This document shows, piece after piece, positions 8,793 through 17,185 of a stretch of 64,000 nt of DNA (position 1 is its first letter; each line of letters opens with the position of its first letter). Source of the stretch: Echinicola jeungdonensis (GTDB taxonomy: Bacteria; Bacteroidota; Bacteroidia; Cytophagales; Cyclobacteriaceae); contig NZ_JAUFQT010000001.1 of NCBI RefSeq assembly GCF_030409905.1, positions 1,696,001 through 1,760,000 on the forward strand, in the 5' to 3' direction. The notes below the pieces were generated by a model. That model was given only the letters and a program-made list of their open reading frames with translations, ran no database searches and had not been told where the DNA came from. The position numbers and the translations under genes were made by a program.

Positions 8793-9600
8793 TAATACCT
8801 TTAAACCGGTTTTCCTGCTTACTGCTTTACTTTTTTTATTTACACTTCCCATTTTGGCGCAAGGGGATTTCCCAGAAAAACCTTCACCACCCCGTCTAGT
8901 CAATGATTTTACCCAATCGCTTTCACAGGCAGAAAATCAAGCCCTTGAAAACAAACTCGAGGCTTATTATGATACTACCTCAACCCAGATAGCAGTGGTT
9001 TTGCTCCAATCTGTAGGCCAATATGATATTGGTGATTATGCCTTCCAGCTCGGGGAAAAATGGGGAATTGGGCAAGAAGGTAAAGACAATGGTTTATTGA
9101 TCCTGGCCGCTATGAAGGACCATAAAGTTTTTATAGCTACTGGTTATGGAATGGAAGGAGCTGTCCCGGATGCAATCGCCAATCGGTTGGTGGACAATGT
9201 TATTGTCCCTGCCTTTAAAAGGGAGGCCTATTTTGAAGGTCTGAACCAAGCTACTGATATGGTGATAAAGTTGGCCGAAGGTGAGTACGATGCGGAAATG
9301 ATCGAAAGTAAAGGAAATAATAGAGGTGCTCTAATCCTTTTTGGGATTTTTATTTTCATCTTTATTATTCTGCCATTTCTCAAAAACCGTAATGATAATA
9401 ATAACCATATGGGAGGCCGCGGAGGTGGTGTGGACATGTTTACCTCCTTAATGCTGATGAATCTCCTTGGCGGAAGCAGTCGTGGGGGTGGCTTTGGTAA
9501 CTTCTCCTCCGGAGGTGGAAACTTCGGCGGTGGGGGTGGAAGCTTTGGTGGCTTCGGTGGAGGTGGCTTCGGTGGTGGCGGAGCCGGAGGAAGCTGGTAG
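8773..9600 (+). CDS. Exported TPM domain protein with glycine-rich tail
   Basis: The best start is ATG at 8773, which gives a clean signal peptide (MKYLLDNNT..., hydrophobic core, LAQ cleavage site) and overlaps the previous stop by 20 nt. In-frame ATGs at 8740, 8743 and 8755 would only add charged residues before it. The TPM domain spans about residues 35-175 and holds GKDNGLLIL and ATGYGMEGAVPD. One membrane helix follows (about 190-205). The last 60 or so residues are almost entirely glycine with serine and phenylalanine, ending GGAGGSW, as in YgcG-type proteins. It is probably inner-membrane anchored with the TPM domain outside, working with LemA. Confidence 0.85.
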   Translation: MKYLLDNNTFKPVFLLTALLFLFTLPILAQGDFPEKPSPPRLVNDFTQSLSQAENQALENKLEAYYDTTSTQIAVVLLQSVGQYDIGDYAFQLGEKWGIGQEGKDNGLLILAAMKDHKVFIATGYGMEGAVPDAIANRLVDNVIVPAFKREAYFEGLNQATDMVIKLAEGEYDAEMIESKGNNRGALILFGIFIFIFIILPFLKNRNDNNNHMGGRGGGVDMFTSLMLMNLLGGSSRGGGFGNFSSGGGNFGGGGGSFGGFGGGGFGGGGAGGSW

Positions 9601-9710
9601 TAATCCACTTCCCGTTTTGTTTTGAGCCCCTTTCTTTAGATAAAAGAGCAAAGGGAAATTAAAAATGAGCTATTAAGAAATTCAAAGCAATTTCCTGATT
9701 ATTTGGAGCT

Positions 9711-9762
9711 GGTCGGGATTTGAAATCCCGATCCCTCCCTAAAGGTGATTTGCAATCACCTT
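9711..9762. repeat. Pair of REP-like palindromes
   Basis: Two adjacent palindromes share the core GATTTGnAATC. TCGGGATTT (9713-9721) faces AAATCCCGA (9723-9731), and AAGGTGATT (9742-9750) faces AATCACCTT (9754-9762). They lie in the gap between the TPM gene and the convergent methyltransferase gene. A same-style palindrome lies at 30555-30591. The form is that of REP/BIME units, but no REP-associated transposase gene is in the window. Confidence 0.55.
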
Positions 9763-9849
9763 AAAAATGAATTCATTTGAATCTTTGTGCATAATACTGG
9801 GTATTTTGTACCCGTTTTTTGTCTTCAAACTAATGTCTTTTTATTGAAA

Positions 9850-10623
9850 TCACCTCTTAGGTAATCCAAGCAAGTAAATAATGATACCTGGCCCTGATTT
9901 GACTTTTGCCATTTCCCAATTCATTTGATCACCATTTTTTAAATTCTTGATCAAATTTTCCATTTCTGAAAGGGAATAAGTGCGAAAAGATGAAACCAAT
10001 CCATCCCACCATATGATCAAGGGGATAATTGGAAGCAAATAAGTAAACAACAATCTTTTCCATTTAAAGGGTCGAATGAATGGGGTGACAAGGAGAACGG
10101 TGATAGGGGAAATGAACATAGCAAATAAACTTTTTAGGCTTCTGTCCTGTCCTTCAAAAATGGCAATGGGGCATTGCTGATCAACAGCATTCTGTAATAT
10201 TTTAGATGCATCTGACGGATTAAAATGGTGAAAAGTTAGAAAAAGAGTTCTTAATCCCTTTAAATTTTCCGGAACATCCCGGGCATCTACCGGATATGTA
10301 ATGTAATTTATGTTTTCCTGCAGTTCATTTATTTTTTTAAAAGCCTTTTCATTTGGGAAATAGTCAGATAAGTTGATTTTTAGGTTCTCAATTTGGGATT
10401 TCAAAATTTGATTTAACCTGAACCAACCCCCACCAGAACCCGATCCCAGATCAATGATTTGAGGTTGGGGCAATTTAATTAGGCCTTTCATGATGATTGG
10501 CAAAATTGGCTCATACATGGGAGTGACATTTCCCAGAAAGCTTAAAAAATCCCTTTCATAGTCCCTCAAAAATCGAGGGAACCAATTTAAATCCTCCCAT
10601 TCAAATAACTGTATCCTCTTCAT
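9850..10623 (-). CDS. Class I SAM-dependent methyltransferase-like protein
   Basis: A 257-residue protein with a Rossmann SAM-binding motif, DLGSGSGGGWFRL, near residue 57, and the acidic and post-I region following it (NLSDYFPNEKAF). Residues about 155-210 are strongly hydrophobic (two probable membrane segments, with ITVLLVTPFIRPF and LLPIIPLIIWW), unusual for a plain soluble methyltransferase, so it may be membrane associated. The substrate is unknown. It lies 20 bp downstream of the monooxygenase-like gene and probably shares its transcript. Confidence 0.7.
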   Translation of the reverse strand: MKRIQLFEWEDLNWFPRFLRDYERDFLSFLGNVTPMYEPILPIIMKGLIKLPQPQIIDLGSGSGGGWFRLNQILKSQIENLKINLSDYFPNEKAFKKINELQENINYITYPVDARDVPENLKGLRTLFLTFHHFNPSDASKILQNAVDQQCPIAIFEGQDRSLKSLFAMFISPITVLLVTPFIRPFKWKRLLFTYLLPIIPLIIWWDGLVSSFRTYSLSEMENLIKNLKNGDQMNWEMAKVKSGPGIIIYLLGLPKR

Positions 10624-10643
10624 TGGTTGAAAATGAAATGGTT

Positions 10644-10949
10644 TTATTTAGTTGTGTTGGCAATTATTTCATGATAAAATGTGGGTTGAGGATCCATTTC
10701 ACATAAAGGGTAAAGTGCATCGACAAATTTTTTGCAGTGGGTGGATTGTCTATGGTACAATTGAGCCGCCTCATCTTTAAACGTCATAACATGGATAAAT
10801 TTTGATGGATCATCCTTTTGTTGAAAGGATTTGTATAAAAGCGTTCCGGGCTCATTTTTTTGAATTTCCAATAGAAAATCACCAATAATGGAATGAACCT
10901 TTTCAAGAGATTGGGTTTTAACCTGGAAAGGAATGATAATATTTATCAT
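10644..10949 (-). CDS. Antibiotic biosynthesis monooxygenase (ABM) domain protein
   Basis: A 101-residue single-domain protein of the ABM/YgiN dimeric ferredoxin-like fold, judged from the INIIIPFQVK opening strand, the helix rich in charged residues, EPGTLLYKSFQQKDDPSKF and the terminal histidine-containing helix. Members act on quinols or as haem-degrading enzymes, and many are uncharacterised; no specific reaction is claimed. It is located just upstream of the methyltransferase-like gene. Confidence 0.75.
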   Translation of the reverse strand: MINIIIPFQVKTQSLEKVHSIIGDFLLEIQKNEPGTLLYKSFQQKDDPSKFIHVMTFKDEAAQLYHRQSTHCKKFVDALYPLCEMDPQPTFYHEIIANTTK

Positions 10950-11096
10950 ATGGTTAAATTTTTAGGGTGAATTTTGCCTATATAATTTATCAAAAAATAC
11001 GCATTAAAGTAAAAAATAGGTTTTTTATCTGCTTCACATATGGTTATAGTTACACCTTAAAAAAGAAAAAATAGCCTCTAACTAGGACAATAGTTT

Positions 11097-11585
11097 TTAA
11101 TCCGTTTTAACAGGCAATTTCTTTTTATCAATTTCAGGCCGAAGGGAAAAAAAATAAACCCAGAAAATCAAAAGCAATTGAAAAGGAATTCTGAACCATA
11201 GATAAACAGTTCCAGGTCCATCATTTGCCCCAGATTGAAAATTTAAATTTTCCATTGCTGCATTGATATTGGCTGGTAGGATTAATATAAAAAAAAGGAT
11301 TAAGAGCCAAGAGGTTGTTTTTCTCCAATTTTTCAAATGCAATCCTATTGCTGCAGCTAGTTCAAGAATGCCAGTCATCCAAATAATAGGAATTTTCATT
11401 GGGACAGGTTCAGGAATCATTTTAGCCATTCCTTCGGTGAACATAAAATGTCCCATGGAAGTAAATGCCAACATTCCAGAAATGGCAATTCTACCGGCTA
11501 AAGCCCAATTGACCCTTTTATTTCTGAGCCATTGAAAAAAAATTAACAGTAAAAATATGCTTAACAGGACAAAAAAGGGTTTCAT
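11097..11585 (-). CDS. DoxX-like four-helix membrane protein
   Basis: A 162-residue integral membrane protein with four or five hydrophobic segments. The block GILELAAAIGLHLKNWRKTTSWLL near residue 90 resembles the DoxX/DoxD-like superfamily, as does the HFMFTEGMAKMIP segment before it. Function in these small proteins is generally unknown; redox partners or quinone interaction have been proposed for some. It is 62 bp downstream of a Crp/Fnr-type regulator gene on the same strand, so co-transcription is likely. Confidence 0.7.
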   Translation of the reverse strand: MKPFFVLLSIFLLLIFFQWLRNKRVNWALAGRIAISGMLAFTSMGHFMFTEGMAKMIPEPVPMKIPIIWMTGILELAAAIGLHLKNWRKTTSWLLILFFILILPANINAAMENLNFQSGANDGPGTVYLWFRIPFQLLLIFWVYFFSLRPEIDKKKLPVKTD

Positions 11586-11647
11586 AATTTTTCATTTTGT
11601 TTACCCCAAATTTCTAGTCAAATGGTAATTCATACAATGAACCTATG

Positions 11648-12214
11648 TTAAGAAATTTGTTTGCGAATCCGGCTCAATGCCTGGGGAGTAATCCCAATAT
11701 AGCTTGCAATATATTTAAGGGGGATTTGACGGATTAAGGCGGGGCGGTCCTTAAACAAATTCAGGTATCTTTCTGTGGCTGACTCATTGAGCAATGACAG
11801 TTCCCTTTTGGATTTTTTCAGGAAAAGTCCTTCAGCCGCAAATCGGCCCAATACATTACCAATAGAGGTATTTGCGTACACTTCCTGCAAATCATAGTAA
11901 GTTAATTGCCAAAGAAGGGTTGGGGAAAGGGTTTCTATTTGGTAAATGCTGGGGCTTTGGGTCAAAAAAGAATCATATGCGCTCATAAATTCATTTTCAA
12001 AGCTAAATCCAAAGGTGCTCTCATTTTCCTCTCCAGGAATATAATAACGAACCATACCCGTTTCAATAAAAGAAAGGTGGTTTTCCACTTTTCCAAGGGG
12101 GAGGATTATTTGTTGGGATCCAAATTCCCTTTTTTTGAGTTTAGAGGAAAAGATTTTCCAATCCTCATCAGTAATTTGAACTTCCTTTTGGAAATATTCC
12201 CTGATTTTTTCCAT
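11648..12214 (-). CDS. Crp/Fnr-family regulator (cysteine-free)
   Basis: A 188-residue regulator with a cNMP-binding-like beta-barrel (about 25-115) and a C-terminal winged helix ending IASYIGITPQALSRIRKQIS. It has no cysteine cluster, so it is not an FNR-type iron-sulfur sensor. The domain lacks the cAMP-binding RxS phosphate cassette, as is usual in this Bacteroidota subfamily. Direct ligand and targets are unknown. The neighbouring DoxX-like gene downstream is the obvious candidate target. Confidence 0.85.
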   Translation of the reverse strand: MEKIREYFQKEVQITDEDWKIFSSKLKKREFGSQQIILPLGKVENHLSFIETGMVRYYIPGEENESTFGFSFENEFMSAYDSFLTQSPSIYQIETLSPTLLWQLTYYDLQEVYANTSIGNVLGRFAAEGLFLKKSKRELSLLNESATERYLNLFKDRPALIRQIPLKYIASYIGITPQALSRIRKQIS

Positions 12215-12254
12215 TGATATGGCATATGGTTATCAAAAAAATGGATTTTATATT

Positions 12255-12986
12255 TCAATCATTATGGGTTTTGGAAGAACCAGCTACCAATCGATTAATT
12301 TCCTTCATTTCAGTTGGAGTAAGATACCTCCATTTCCCAACCGGAACATCCAATGGAATATTCATGATTCGGGTTCTTTTTAATTTGACCACCTCATAAT
12401 CCAAATAGGCACACATCCTTCTGATTTGTCTGTTAAGCCCTTGGGTAAGGACTATTTTGAATTTGAATTTTCCGAGGGCTTCTACTTTGCACTTGCGGGT
12501 CTTCCTTCCCAAAATCGGAATGCCATTGGACATCCTATTGACAAAGCGTTGATTGATAGGTTTATTGACCGTTACAATATATTCCTTTTCATGGTTATTT
12601 CTGGCCCTCAAGATTTTGTTCACAATATCCCCGTCATTGGTGAGGAATATTAATCCTTCACTTGCTTTGTCCAATCGCCCAATAGGAAAAATCCTTTTTG
12701 GATGATTGATATAATCAATGATATTATCCTTTTCCCCTTTGGTATCTGTAGTACTAACGATTCCTACCGGCTTATTAAAAGCTAAATAAATAAATTCTTC
12801 TTTGGGCTTGGATACCAAATTTCCATCCACCCTAACTTCACTTTCTGGGTTGATTTTGGTTCCCTTTTCAGGGACTTTTCCATTAACGGTAATCCGTCCT
12901 TCTTCTAAAAGCGTATCCGCCATCCTACGGGAACAATATCCCACTTCACTCAAAAATTTATTTATTCTGACCAATTTTTCCTCCAT
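12255..12986 (-). CDS. rluF: 23S rRNA pseudouridine synthase, RluF type
   Basis: A 243-residue RsuA/RluF-type enzyme. An N-terminal S4 RNA-binding domain (about 4-62: VRINKFLSEVGYCSRR) precedes the catalytic domain with the motif GRLDKASEGL, where D106 is the catalytic aspartate. The QGLNRQIRRMCAYLDYEV block near residue 183 is diagnostic of the RsuA-RluB-RluE-RluF group, and the overall pattern fits RluF, which modifies U2604 of 23S rRNA in E. coli. The subfamily call is strong but not certain against RluB. Confidence 0.85.
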   Translation of the reverse strand: MEEKLVRINKFLSEVGYCSRRMADTLLEEGRITVNGKVPEKGTKINPESEVRVDGNLVSKPKEEFIYLAFNKPVGIVSTTDTKGEKDNIIDYINHPKRIFPIGRLDKASEGLIFLTNDGDIVNKILRARNNHEKEYIVTVNKPINQRFVNRMSNGIPILGRKTRKCKVEALGKFKFKIVLTQGLNRQIRRMCAYLDYEVVKLKRTRIMNIPLDVPVGKWRYLTPTEMKEINRLVAGSSKTHND

Positions 12987-13053
12987 AAAGCCACCGTCAC
13001 TTTTCTTTTTCCAAAAATAAGGGATTAATCTTTAATTCGGTAAATCATGGGTT

Positions 13054-15360
13054 TTACCCTCGGTTCAATTTTCTCACCTTTACAATTATGGATTTGCTTA
13101 TGGGTGTTTGGCTTTTGTCTGCAAAATGGTTTACCGGAACCAAAATATTAGTTTCAGGAAAATAGGCTGCCAGGTTACCTTGGGGGATTTTATAGGGAAT
13201 TACTTTAAAATTTTGGGCCAATCTTTCCTGGCCCTCGTAGGAGGAAACCAAATCCACAATCTCCTGATTTTTCAGACCCCTATCATCCATATCATTTTGG
13301 TTCATAAAAACCACCCTTCTTTCATTAAAAATGCCCCGGTACCGATCATCCAAGCCATAAATGGTGGTGTTAAATTGATCATGGGAGCGAATGGTCATCA
13401 ACAAAAGATCATCTTTTTCCATTTTATGTTCCGGAAGGCTGCAAATGGAAAAAGAGGCTTTTCCACCCGGTAATTTTGAAAAATCACCTTCGCGGGAATT
13501 GTTTGGAAGGTAAAATCCCAAATTTTCTGATCTTTTGGAATAATCTTCAAATCCATCCAGAACCTCTTCCATTTTTGCCCTGAGCAAATCATAATCAGAT
13601 CCAAACTGATGCCAATTTATGGGGCTGTTATTTCCAAAAAAGGCTGAAGCTATTCCTGCGACAATTTCTGGTTCACTTAATAAATTTTTGCTTGCCGGTT
13701 CAAATTTCCCCTGCGAACGGTGTACTTTTCCCATACTGTTTTCCACCGTTACGTATCTTAACTGCCCATTTTCCTTATCCGCTTCAGACCTGGCTAAAGC
13801 AGGGAGAATAATGGCTGTTTTTCCCGTAACAAGGTGGCTTCGGTTCAATTTTGTGCTTATGGATACAGTGAGCTCACAGTTTTCTAAAGCTTGAGCCGTG
13901 TAAACTGTATCAGGGGAAGCAGATAAAAAATTTCCTCCCAAAGCGATAAATACTTTCGCTTTTTTTTCATGCATAGCCTGAATGGCTTTTACCGTATCTA
14001 GGCCTTCTTTTTCAGGTGGATCAAATCCAAAAACCTTTTTTAGGGATTGATTCAATGAGGGAGAAACATGGTGCATGATGCCTACGGTACGATCTCCCTG
14101 CACATTACTATGGCCTCTTACGGGACAAGTTCCTGCTCCTTTTTTACCAATGCTACCTTTTAGCAATAACAGATTGACACATTCTTTAACGTTTTCAACC
14201 CCATTTTTATGCTGGGTCAATCCCATGGCCCAACAAATGATAATTCTTGATTTATTGCTAAGCATTTGAACCGCTTCTTCTACCTTTTCCCCAGAAACTC
14301 CGCAGCACTCCAACAGGTCTCCAATATCATATTGATCCAAATCATCCATAAGCCCTTGAAAACCCGAAGTATAGTCTTGAATAAAATTTTCATCGAAAAC
14401 AGCCTTCCCTTCCATGTGAAGCTTTTTCAGCCCTTTCATAATGGCTTTCAGGAGGGCTACATCCTGGTTGATTTTGACTTGGAGAAATAGGTCGGTCAAT
14501 TTTGTGCCCGAACCTATCAAGCCATTCCATTCTTGTGGATTTTTGAATTTTAATAGTCCTGCTTCCTCCAATGGGTTGATAGTGATTATTTTACCACCTT
14601 GGTTTTTACATTTTTCCAATGCAGAAAGCATTCTGGGGTGATTGGTGCCGGGGTTTTGGCCAATAACAATGATAACCTCGGCCTCAGGAAAATCTTCTAA
14701 AGTCACAGACCCTTTGCCTATTCCTAAAGTTTCTTTAAGTCCAACCCCGCTTGATTCATGGCACATATTAGAACAGTCCGGCATATTATTGGTACCAAAA
14801 GCCCTGATGAACAGTCCATATAAAAAGGCCGCCTCATTACTTGACCTACCAGAGGTATAAAAAATGGCTTCATCTGGATGAGGTAATTGCTTCAGTTGCA
14901 CTCCAATTTCATTAAAAGCCTCTTCCCAATGGATGGGTTCATAATGCACCTTTCCAGGGCGCAAAATAAAAGGTTGGGTCAACCTTCCACTTTTCCCAAT
15001 TTCAAAATCCGTCCAATTTGAAAGCTCTTCTACGGAATATTGATCAAAAAAAGCTGCATCCACCTTTTTCGAGGTAGCTTCCTCTGCTAAAGCTTTTGCT
15101 CCGTTTTCGCAGTACTCTCCCAATTTTGATCTATGATCAGGATCCGGCCAGGCACAGCCAGGACAGTCAAAACCATCCTTTTGATTCATTTTAGAAAGTG
15201 TTTGGATAGACCGGATCAACCCCATTTCTTTTCGGGCATGATCCAAGGCTGCCCAAACACCGGGGATTCCTGCAGCATACTCTGAAGGGGAGCTTGTCTT
15301 TAATTGGCTGAATCCAATATTTCCGGTTAGGGAAATTTTGCGTTTAAAGGGAAGGCTCAT
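13054..15360 (-). CDS. FdhF/YdeP-family molybdopterin oxidoreductase
   Basis: A 768-residue bis-MGD molybdenum enzyme of the YdeP group. The N-terminal motif CPGCAWPD (C66, C69) followed by GEYCENGAKA (C84) is typical of the group, in place of the 4Fe-4S-binding pattern of true formate dehydrogenases. The middle has FYTSGRSSNEAAFLYGLF and GQNPGTNHPRM, and the end has the ADKENGQLRYV and FNERRVVFMNQND blocks of the molybdopterin dinucleotide-binding domain. There is no Tat signal, so it is cytosolic. The reaction is unknown; YdeP is linked to acid resistance in E. coli. No electron-transfer subunit or FdhD is adjacent. Confidence 0.88.
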   Translation of the reverse strand: MSLPFKRKISLTGNIGFSQLKTSSPSEYAAGIPGVWAALDHARKEMGLIRSIQTLSKMNQKDGFDCPGCAWPDPDHRSKLGEYCENGAKALAEEATSKKVDAAFFDQYSVEELSNWTDFEIGKSGRLTQPFILRPGKVHYEPIHWEEAFNEIGVQLKQLPHPDEAIFYTSGRSSNEAAFLYGLFIRAFGTNNMPDCSNMCHESSGVGLKETLGIGKGSVTLEDFPEAEVIIVIGQNPGTNHPRMLSALEKCKNQGGKIITINPLEEAGLLKFKNPQEWNGLIGSGTKLTDLFLQVKINQDVALLKAIMKGLKKLHMEGKAVFDENFIQDYTSGFQGLMDDLDQYDIGDLLECCGVSGEKVEEAVQMLSNKSRIIICWAMGLTQHKNGVENVKECVNLLLLKGSIGKKGAGTCPVRGHSNVQGDRTVGIMHHVSPSLNQSLKKVFGFDPPEKEGLDTVKAIQAMHEKKAKVFIALGGNFLSASPDTVYTAQALENCELTVSISTKLNRSHLVTGKTAIILPALARSEADKENGQLRYVTVENSMGKVHRSQGKFEPASKNLLSEPEIVAGIASAFFGNNSPINWHQFGSDYDLLRAKMEEVLDGFEDYSKRSENLGFYLPNNSREGDFSKLPGGKASFSICSLPEHKMEKDDLLLMTIRSHDQFNTTIYGLDDRYRGIFNERRVVFMNQNDMDDRGLKNQEIVDLVSSYEGQERLAQNFKVIPYKIPQGNLAAYFPETNILVPVNHFADKSQTPISKSIIVKVRKLNRG

Positions 15361-15523
15361 AATTGGGTGTATATAAGGCTAGCCTAATTTATGGATTTTC
15401 CCGGAAAAATCGATTGATAAAATGGATCATGAGAAGTAATAAAAAACAACAAAACTTAAAGTCTTGGAAGCGAATGGGTCCAAGGCTGGAGACAATGGAA
15501 CATCATAGTAAGGAGGATAAAAA

Positions 15524-15946
15524 TTAAACCTTAATACCCAGAGTGCTATATTTGGGATAAAAATTGCTATCCCCAACTCCTCGTTTTGATTGGCGCTCAT
15601 CTTTCCAAATCAAAGTCTTTTCAATTTCACCTTCAAAATCAGGGCAATTTCCATCACCTTGGCCGGTGATTCCTCCATCGGGCGCACAAACCTGCTGACA
15701 TTCGCCATCATAGAGGTAGTCGAATTGGTCACAACAAGGTGAGGTGAAATAATAATATGTTTGACCATCCACCTCCCATTTCCAAACCTCTGTAGGAGGA
15801 TTGCTGACTTCCTGCTGTGAAATGGTTTTTATTTTTGAAATAACACAATCAGGAACTCCTGCTTTCCAGGAGGTCTCCTCACAGGATGTGAGTGAAAAGG
15901 CAATTATCCAGGAAAGGATAAAGGATGAAATCAATTTGATTTTCAT
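15524..15946 (-). CDS. Small cysteine-rich lipoprotein (possible DUF6970)
   Basis: A 140-residue lipoprotein with signal peptide and lipobox SLTSC (cysteine at about 22). The mature part has YYYFTSPCCDQFDYLYDG and CAPDGGITGQGDGNCPDF, six or more cysteines likely disulfide-bonded outside the cytoplasm. I believe this corresponds to a small Bacteroidota domain of unknown function (DUF6970), but that is from memory of the motif and needs a profile search. The gene stands alone. Confidence 0.7.
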   Translation of the reverse strand: MKIKLISSFILSWIIAFSLTSCEETSWKAGVPDCVISKIKTISQQEVSNPPTEVWKWEVDGQTYYYFTSPCCDQFDYLYDGECQQVCAPDGGITGQGDGNCPDFEGEIEKTLIWKDERQSKRGVGDSNFYPKYSTLGIKV

Positions 15947-16232
15947 AAGAAAGATTTGATCAGAGTCGCTTCAAGTTTTAAAACGGATTTGAAGGAAGTA
16001 GGTTAAATTTCAGACTTTATTGTTCAATAATAGAATATAATTTCAAAGGAATGCTAAATGAAATCTTGATATTCTTTATAAAGGTATCAAGGTCAAAAAA
16101 ACTTGAAGCGTTTTCCAGCCAGTTCATTAGGAACGTTGATCCCACCAGATCCCATTTTTTCTGTAAGAAATTCAAAGATAGGATGTTAGGTAAAAAAGGA
16201 TTCCAGGTACTTAATGGGGTTTTAATAAAAAA
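15947..16232. other. Gene-free upstream region of the FNR-like regulator
   Basis: About 290 bases with no convincing coding sequence. It separates the lipoprotein gene (minus strand) from the FNR-like regulator (plus strand) and must hold the promoters for both. The only clear structure is the TACGTA dyad at its right end, listed separately. Confidence 0.5.
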
Positions 16233-16248
16233 TACGTATATTTACGTA
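16233..16248. promoter_or_regulatory. TACGTA-N4-TACGTA dyad, candidate FNR-like operator
   Basis: TACGTA (16233-16238), four bases TATT, TACGTA (16243-16248). The geometry equals the Crp/Fnr operator (5+4+5 with inverted half sites). It ends 16 bp before the ATG of the FNR-like regulator, so binding would probably repress its own gene. A related copy lies at 17118. Confidence 0.6.
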
Positions 16249-16264
16249 AATTAATATTTTGATT

Positions 16265-16978
16265 ATGACTAGTCCGAAGTCTGAATGTGCTTTATGTCCC
16301 AATGAAAATTGTATCATAAAGAAAAGCCATCATCTAAGCGAGATGGCGGAATACATTGACAGAAAGCACAGCATGACCTGTAAAAAAGGTCAAAATTTCA
16401 TTATTGAAGGGGCTCCGGTCCATGGTTTGTACTTTGTAAAAAAGGGCAAGGTGAAAGTGGCTAAAACGGGTTTGAATGGTAAAGAACAAATCGTTCGCTT
16501 AGCCAGGGACGGAGAAATAATTGGTCACCGAGGTTTTGGTGCAGGACATTTTTACCAAATCAGTGCTGTAGCATTGGAAGATACTCAACTTTGTAACTTC
16601 AATACAGATACATTGAATGAGATGCTGCACAAAATCCCTTCCTTAACTTTTGATTTGATGTCTTTTTATGCGGAAGAGCTGAACCGAAGTGAGACCAAGG
16701 TAAAGAAGTTTGCCCAAATGACGGTGAGGGAAAAGGTCATTGATGCATTATTATATATCAACCGAAAATTTGGCCAAAATAAGGGCTATCTCAATATACA
16801 ATTGTCCAGAAAAGAAATTGCTGATTTTGCAGGGACAAACGATGAACAGGTCATTCGCGTTATTTCTGCTTTGAAAAAAGAAGGCCTAATAGTATCATCC
16901 GGAAAAAAACTAGGTATAAAAAACGTAGAATTACTTAGTAAGGAGATCTCCGACCACAATTTCTTTCTTGATAGCTAA
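16265..16978 (+). CDS. FNR-like [4Fe-4S] Crp-family regulator
   Basis: A 237-residue regulator. N-terminal C8, C11 and C16 (ECALCPNENC) plus C110 in AVALEDTQLC match the four cluster ligands of E. coli FNR in spacing and context; the C110 block aligns with the segment around FNR C122. The effector domain is about 30-125, the dimer helix 125-150, and the HTH contains NDEQVIRVIS, where the glutamate and arginine that read the FNR half site are kept but the serine between them is isoleucine. ATG at 16265 is preferred over TTG at 16259. Its position at the head of the porin-nrt block, and the shared TACGTA dyads, suggest oxygen or NO control of that block. Confidence 0.88.
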   Translation: MTSPKSECALCPNENCIIKKSHHLSEMAEYIDRKHSMTCKKGQNFIIEGAPVHGLYFVKKGKVKVAKTGLNGKEQIVRLARDGEIIGHRGFGAGHFYQISAVALEDTQLCNFNTDTLNEMLHKIPSLTFDLMSFYAEELNRSETKVKKFAQMTVREKVIDALLYINRKFGQNKGYLNIQLSRKEIADFAGTNDEQVIRVISALKKEGLIVSSGKKLGIKNVELLSKEISDHNFFLDS

Positions 16979-17016
16979 ACCTATTTAGTAATATTTTAAA
17001 TATATATATTTTTTAT

Positions 17017-17041
17017 AACCTGCCATATGGCAGGTTTTTTT
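17017..17041 (+). terminator. Intrinsic terminator after the FNR-like gene
   Basis: AACCTGCC (17017-17024) pairs with GGCAGGTT (17029-17036), loop ATAT, then a T-run. It separates the regulator transcript from the porin-nrt operon. Confidence 0.85.
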
Positions 17042-17117
17042 ATGGGTAAAAAAGCGGTTATTACCTGTGCGATATCATATTATCCCCAAGCCCTCCCCCG
17101 TAAGTTTGTAAAACAAA

Positions 17118-17133
17118 TACGTAATAATACTTA
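17118..17133. promoter_or_regulatory. TACGTA-N4-TACTTA dyad upstream of the porin-nrt operon
   Basis: TACGTA (17118-17123), ATAA, TACTTA (17128-17133): a one-mismatch copy of the dyad before the FNR-like gene, 52 bp from the porin ATG. A further TTACGTAA octamer lies at 17149-17156. Confidence 0.55.
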
Positions 17134-17185
17134 TTTAAATAACTCGAGTTACGTAAGTCAACCGAAAGCAACTAAACAATCTATC

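Noticed and set aside
9228..9608. Proline-rich open frame on the minus strand
   Set aside because: It is the antisense of the glycine-rich tail of the TPM gene; composition is an artefact of GGN codons.
16051..16254. 67-codon plus-strand frame before the FNR-like gene
   Set aside because: No ribosome-binding site, no family character, and it runs through the TACGTA operator.
17027..17185. N-terminal extension of the porin gene
   Set aside because: It would translate a terminator and an operator; the ATG at 17186 gives a clean signal peptide.
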